Assembly (NCBI GenBank): GCA_021819605.1
Contig: JAKAQT010000084.1
Span: forward strand, 1-6,860
Length of the DNA stretch: 6,860 nt
Source: Thermoplasmata archaeon
GTDB lineage: Archaea; Thermoplasmatota; Thermoplasmata; Thermoplasmatales; Thermoplasmataceae
Direction: 5' to 3'
In this document: positions 5,163 to 6,860 of the stretch, piece after piece
Layout of the letters: each line of letters opens with the position of its first letter
Numbering within the stretch: position 1 is the first letter of the stretch
The notes under the pieces: generated by a model
Told to the model about the DNA's origin: nothing
Database searches by the model: none
What the model saw: the letters and a program-made list of their open reading frames with translations, nothing else
Program-made: the position numbers and the translations under genes

Positions 5163-6723
5163 TGAAGTCATCAAGATTGAAATTTCTTTTCTTTGGCGCA
5201 GGTTCAGGATGAAATGAGTTGGAAACCCTCTCTATGTTTGTTTTCATTCTTGCCTCCTTTCTTATGCTTGAATAGTAATATGCACTGTCCCTGGTATCGA
5301 TATACATCAATATTTTGACATCACCTGCATGTGTCCTGCCCGTTCTTCCCCTGCGCTGAATGCTTCTAATCTCAGAAGGAACTGGCTCAAAAAATATTAC
5401 GAGATCTGTTGAGGGTATATCCAGGCCTTCCTCAGCCACGCTTGTTGCAACCATAACATTATAGGTTTTCTCCCTGAAACTCCTTATTATGGTATCCTGA
5501 TCTTTCTGCCTTATGCCGGTATCCTCACCTTTGCTGGACTGCCCTATGAACCTCACTGGCCTGATCTTCCGGGATCTGGTGGAAAGAAATTCGGTGAGAA
5601 GATCGGAGGTCTTCCTGAAATGGGTGAATACTATGATTCTGGAATCCGGATTCTCTGTTATTCTGTCCTCGCAAAGCCTCAAGACGGTGATCATTTTCGG
5701 GTTGTCAGCTTTCTTTTCCATCAGTGAATTGAATTCATCCATGAATTCCCTGAATTCCGGCATCTTCTGAAGTATTGACGATGTTCTCCTCAGGGTTTTG
5801 TCCTGGCCAGACAGTATCTGGGAAACGTAGTCCCACGCGATTTCTATGCCCTGTGTCTCAAGGTATTCCAGCAGGTAATCTATTCTGATGGCAGCTGACA
5901 TGTACGGAATTATGCCGAAAAGCTTGCTGTCTTCATTCCTGGCTCTCTGAACTACCTCTGTGATCTTCTTAGCCATTTCGCTGCGGGAAAAATTGCCTGA
6001 GCCCATGAACCCAGCCTCCCTCAGTTTCTCAGTAATGTTCCTGAGCACTCTCTTAAGCGTGGATGAGAGATTCCTGATATATTGCGGTAGCTCAAGTTTT
6101 ACGACTTCTATTTTTATTCCACCGATGTATTTCTCCACATCCTGGTCATGCTCGCTCTTGATGATCACGCGTTCAATTCCCAGGGTTCGGGTTATCTCGT
6201 CGAGTTTTTCCCTGTCGCTTCCGGGGCTTGCTGTGATCCCAAGCACAAGCCTCTTTCTGGCCTCCAGGAAGTGCCTTGCAATTGCTGAGTAGGCGTAGTT
6301 ACCGGTTGCCCTGTGGGCTTCATCAAACACAATGAGTCCGAAGTGGGATATATCGAAGAGGCCATTTCTCAGATCATTCTCGGCTACCTGAGGTGTTGAT
6401 ATAATCATCCTGGAAGTTGTCCACAGCAGTAGCCTATCCTCATTGTCTATTTCTCCCGTGAAAGCCGAGATTTCAATGTTATGGGTGCTGAAAAGCCTTT
6501 TCATGGTTTCGAGGTGCTGCATTACCAGTGGCCTTGTAGGGGCCAGAAAAAGTACTTTCTCATTCTTTTCGAAAAGAACGTATTCCGCAAGCATGGCTGC
6601 AATAATAGTTTTCCCAAGTCCAGTGGGCAATACAACAAGTGTGTTGTACTCCTTGGCGGAATTAAAAATGTTAATCTGATATTCCCTTGGCTCTATATTA
6701 CCTCCAAGGAAGTTTTGCGTCAC
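5155..6723 (-). CDS. hef: Hef-type superfamily 2 DNA helicase, helicase-only form
   Basis: This is a 522-residue helicase of the Hef/FANCM/Mph1 group, which remodels stalled replication forks and branched DNA. Motifs are Walker A LPTGLGKT (32-39), Ia APTRPLV (61-67), DEAH (134-137), TASP (164-167), FTHFRKT (366-372), VATSVAEEGLDIP (425-437) and QRRGRTGR (456-463). A helical insert (about 190-340) lies between the two RecA domains, as in Hef. Full-length euryarchaeal Hef is some 750 residues and carries an ERCC4-type nuclease plus HhH domain. Here the protein ends about 60 residues after motif VI, and no nuclease gene follows, since rfcS converges directly. The basic tail ends NFNLDDFIN, resembling a degenerate PCNA-binding box. 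The start is GTG (6721-6723), with a TATA box about 25 bp upstream, which predicts a leaderless mRNA. It is divergent from tRNA-Ala. Confidence 0.92.
   Translation of the reverse strand: MTQNFLGGNIEPREYQINIFNSAKEYNTLVVLPTGLGKTIIAAMLAEYVLFEKNEKVLFLAPTRPLVMQHLETMKRLFSTHNIEISAFTGEIDNEDRLLLWTTSRMIISTPQVAENDLRNGLFDISHFGLIVFDEAHRATGNYAYSAIARHFLEARKRLVLGITASPGSDREKLDEITRTLGIERVIIKSEHDQDVEKYIGGIKIEVVKLELPQYIRNLSSTLKRVLRNITEKLREAGFMGSGNFSRSEMAKKITEVVQRARNEDSKLFGIIPYMSAAIRIDYLLEYLETQGIEIAWDYVSQILSGQDKTLRRTSSILQKMPEFREFMDEFNSLMEKKADNPKMITVLRLCEDRITENPDSRIIVFTHFRKTSDLLTEFLSTRSRKIRPVRFIGQSSKGEDTGIRQKDQDTIIRSFREKTYNVMVATSVAEEGLDIPSTDLVIFFEPVPSEIRSIQRRGRTGRTHAGDVKILMYIDTRDSAYYYSSIRKEARMKTNIERVSNSFHPEPAPKKRNFNLDDFIN
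5183..5194 (+). terminator. pyrimidine tract downstream of rfcS, inside the hef coding region
   Basis: TTTCTTTTCTTT begins about 20 bp after the rfcS stop and is the only T-rich tract close to it. Because the two genes overlap, termination of rfcS would have to occur inside hef. On the minus strand the same bases encode the Lys/Arg-rich tail (KKRN). It may serve both roles; T-richness alone is modest evidence. Confidence 0.35.
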
Positions 6724-6740
6724 ACCAGTTAATTACGCCT

Positions 6741-6753
6741 CAATATTAATATG
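6741..6753 (-). promoter_or_regulatory. box A (TATA) promoter of hef, leaderless geometry
   Basis: On the minus strand this reads CATATTAATATTG, centred about 25 bp before the GTG at 6723. Transcription would begin at or beside the start codon, which supports the GTG start despite the absence of a well-spaced Shine-Dalgarno motif. Confidence 0.5.
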
Positions 6754-6789
6754 ATTATTCGATCTTCCCGCATCGCAGAAGTGGCAACA

Positions 6790-6797
6790 TTTTTAAG
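6790..6797 (+). promoter_or_regulatory. box A (TATA) promoter of tRNA-Ala
   Basis: TTTTTAAG is centred about 25 bp upstream of the first tRNA base (6819), the standard distance for archaeal RNA polymerase. It lies back to back with the hef promoter in the 95-bp gap. Confidence 0.6.
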
Positions 6798-6818
6798 AGA
6801 TCCGACATAAGCATTGAA

Positions 6819-6860
6819 GGGCCGGTAGATCAGCGGTAGATCGCCTGCTTCGCAAGCAGG
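6819..6860 (+). tRNA. tRNA-Ala(CGC), 3' part cut by the window edge
   Basis: The visible 42 bases fold as a tRNA 5' half. The acceptor strand is GGGCCGG (6819-6825), followed by T8-A9. The D stem is GATC/GATC (6828-6831, 6839-6842) with an AGCGGTA loop. The anticodon stem CCTGC/GCAGG (6844-6848, 6856-6860) closes the loop TTCGCAA. The anticodon is CGC (6851-6853), decoding alanine GCG. No intron interrupts the visible anticodon loop. The T arm and acceptor 3' strand lie outside the window, so the G3:U70 identity pair cannot be checked. Confidence 0.92.

Noticed and set aside
1..6860. CRISPR array, insertion sequence, phage or toxin-antitoxin genes
   Set aside because: No regularly spaced repeats, no intact transposase or integrase, and no recognisable toxin-antitoxin pair were seen on either strand.

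Overview
The window is about 6.9 kb of archaeal chromosome. It most likely comes from the Thermoplasmatales or a close relative. The grounds are a euryarchaeal HMG-CoA synthase / thiolase / DUF35 cassette, an archaeal replication factor C small subunit, a Hef-type helicase, box A (TATA) promoters about 25 bp upstream of inferred transcript starts, a mix of Shine-Dalgarno-led and leaderless genes, frequent AGG/AGA and ATA codons, and a Hef protein without a nuclease domain. The genus cannot be fixed from the sequence alone.

Layout, left to right. Bases 1-114 hold a possible 3' end of a plus-strand gene and a hairpin/T-rich terminator. At 115-336 (minus) is a small basic winged-helix protein. 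A divergent promoter region (337-528) separates it from a plus-strand operon: HMG-CoA synthase (529-1584), thiolase homolog (about 1577-2740) and DUF35 zinc-ribbon/OB protein (2740-3141). The operon genes overlap by a few bases and look translationally coupled. purN (3190-3804, minus) faces the operon and appears leaderless. A 401-bp stretch without a convincing gene (3805-4205) carries two adjacent hairpins. rfcS (4206-5162, plus) and hef (5155-6723, minus) converge and overlap by 8 bp. A short divergent promoter region leads to a tRNA-Ala(CGC) that is cut by the right edge.

How the genes work together. The three-gene operon matches the archaeal complex in which a thiolase makes acetoacetyl-CoA, DUF35 bridges the two enzymes, and HMG-CoA synthase makes HMG-CoA for mevalonate and isoprenoid lipids. 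Here HMG-CoA synthase keeps its catalytic Glu, Cys and His. The thiolase has Thr where the nucleophilic Cys should be and Asn where the GHP-motif His should be, so it is probably not a working thiolase and may be a structural or repurposed subunit. This is the most notable observation in the window. The second theme is DNA replication and repair: a clamp-loader subunit lies against a helicase-only Hef whose extreme C-terminus resembles a degenerate PCNA-binding (PIP) motif.
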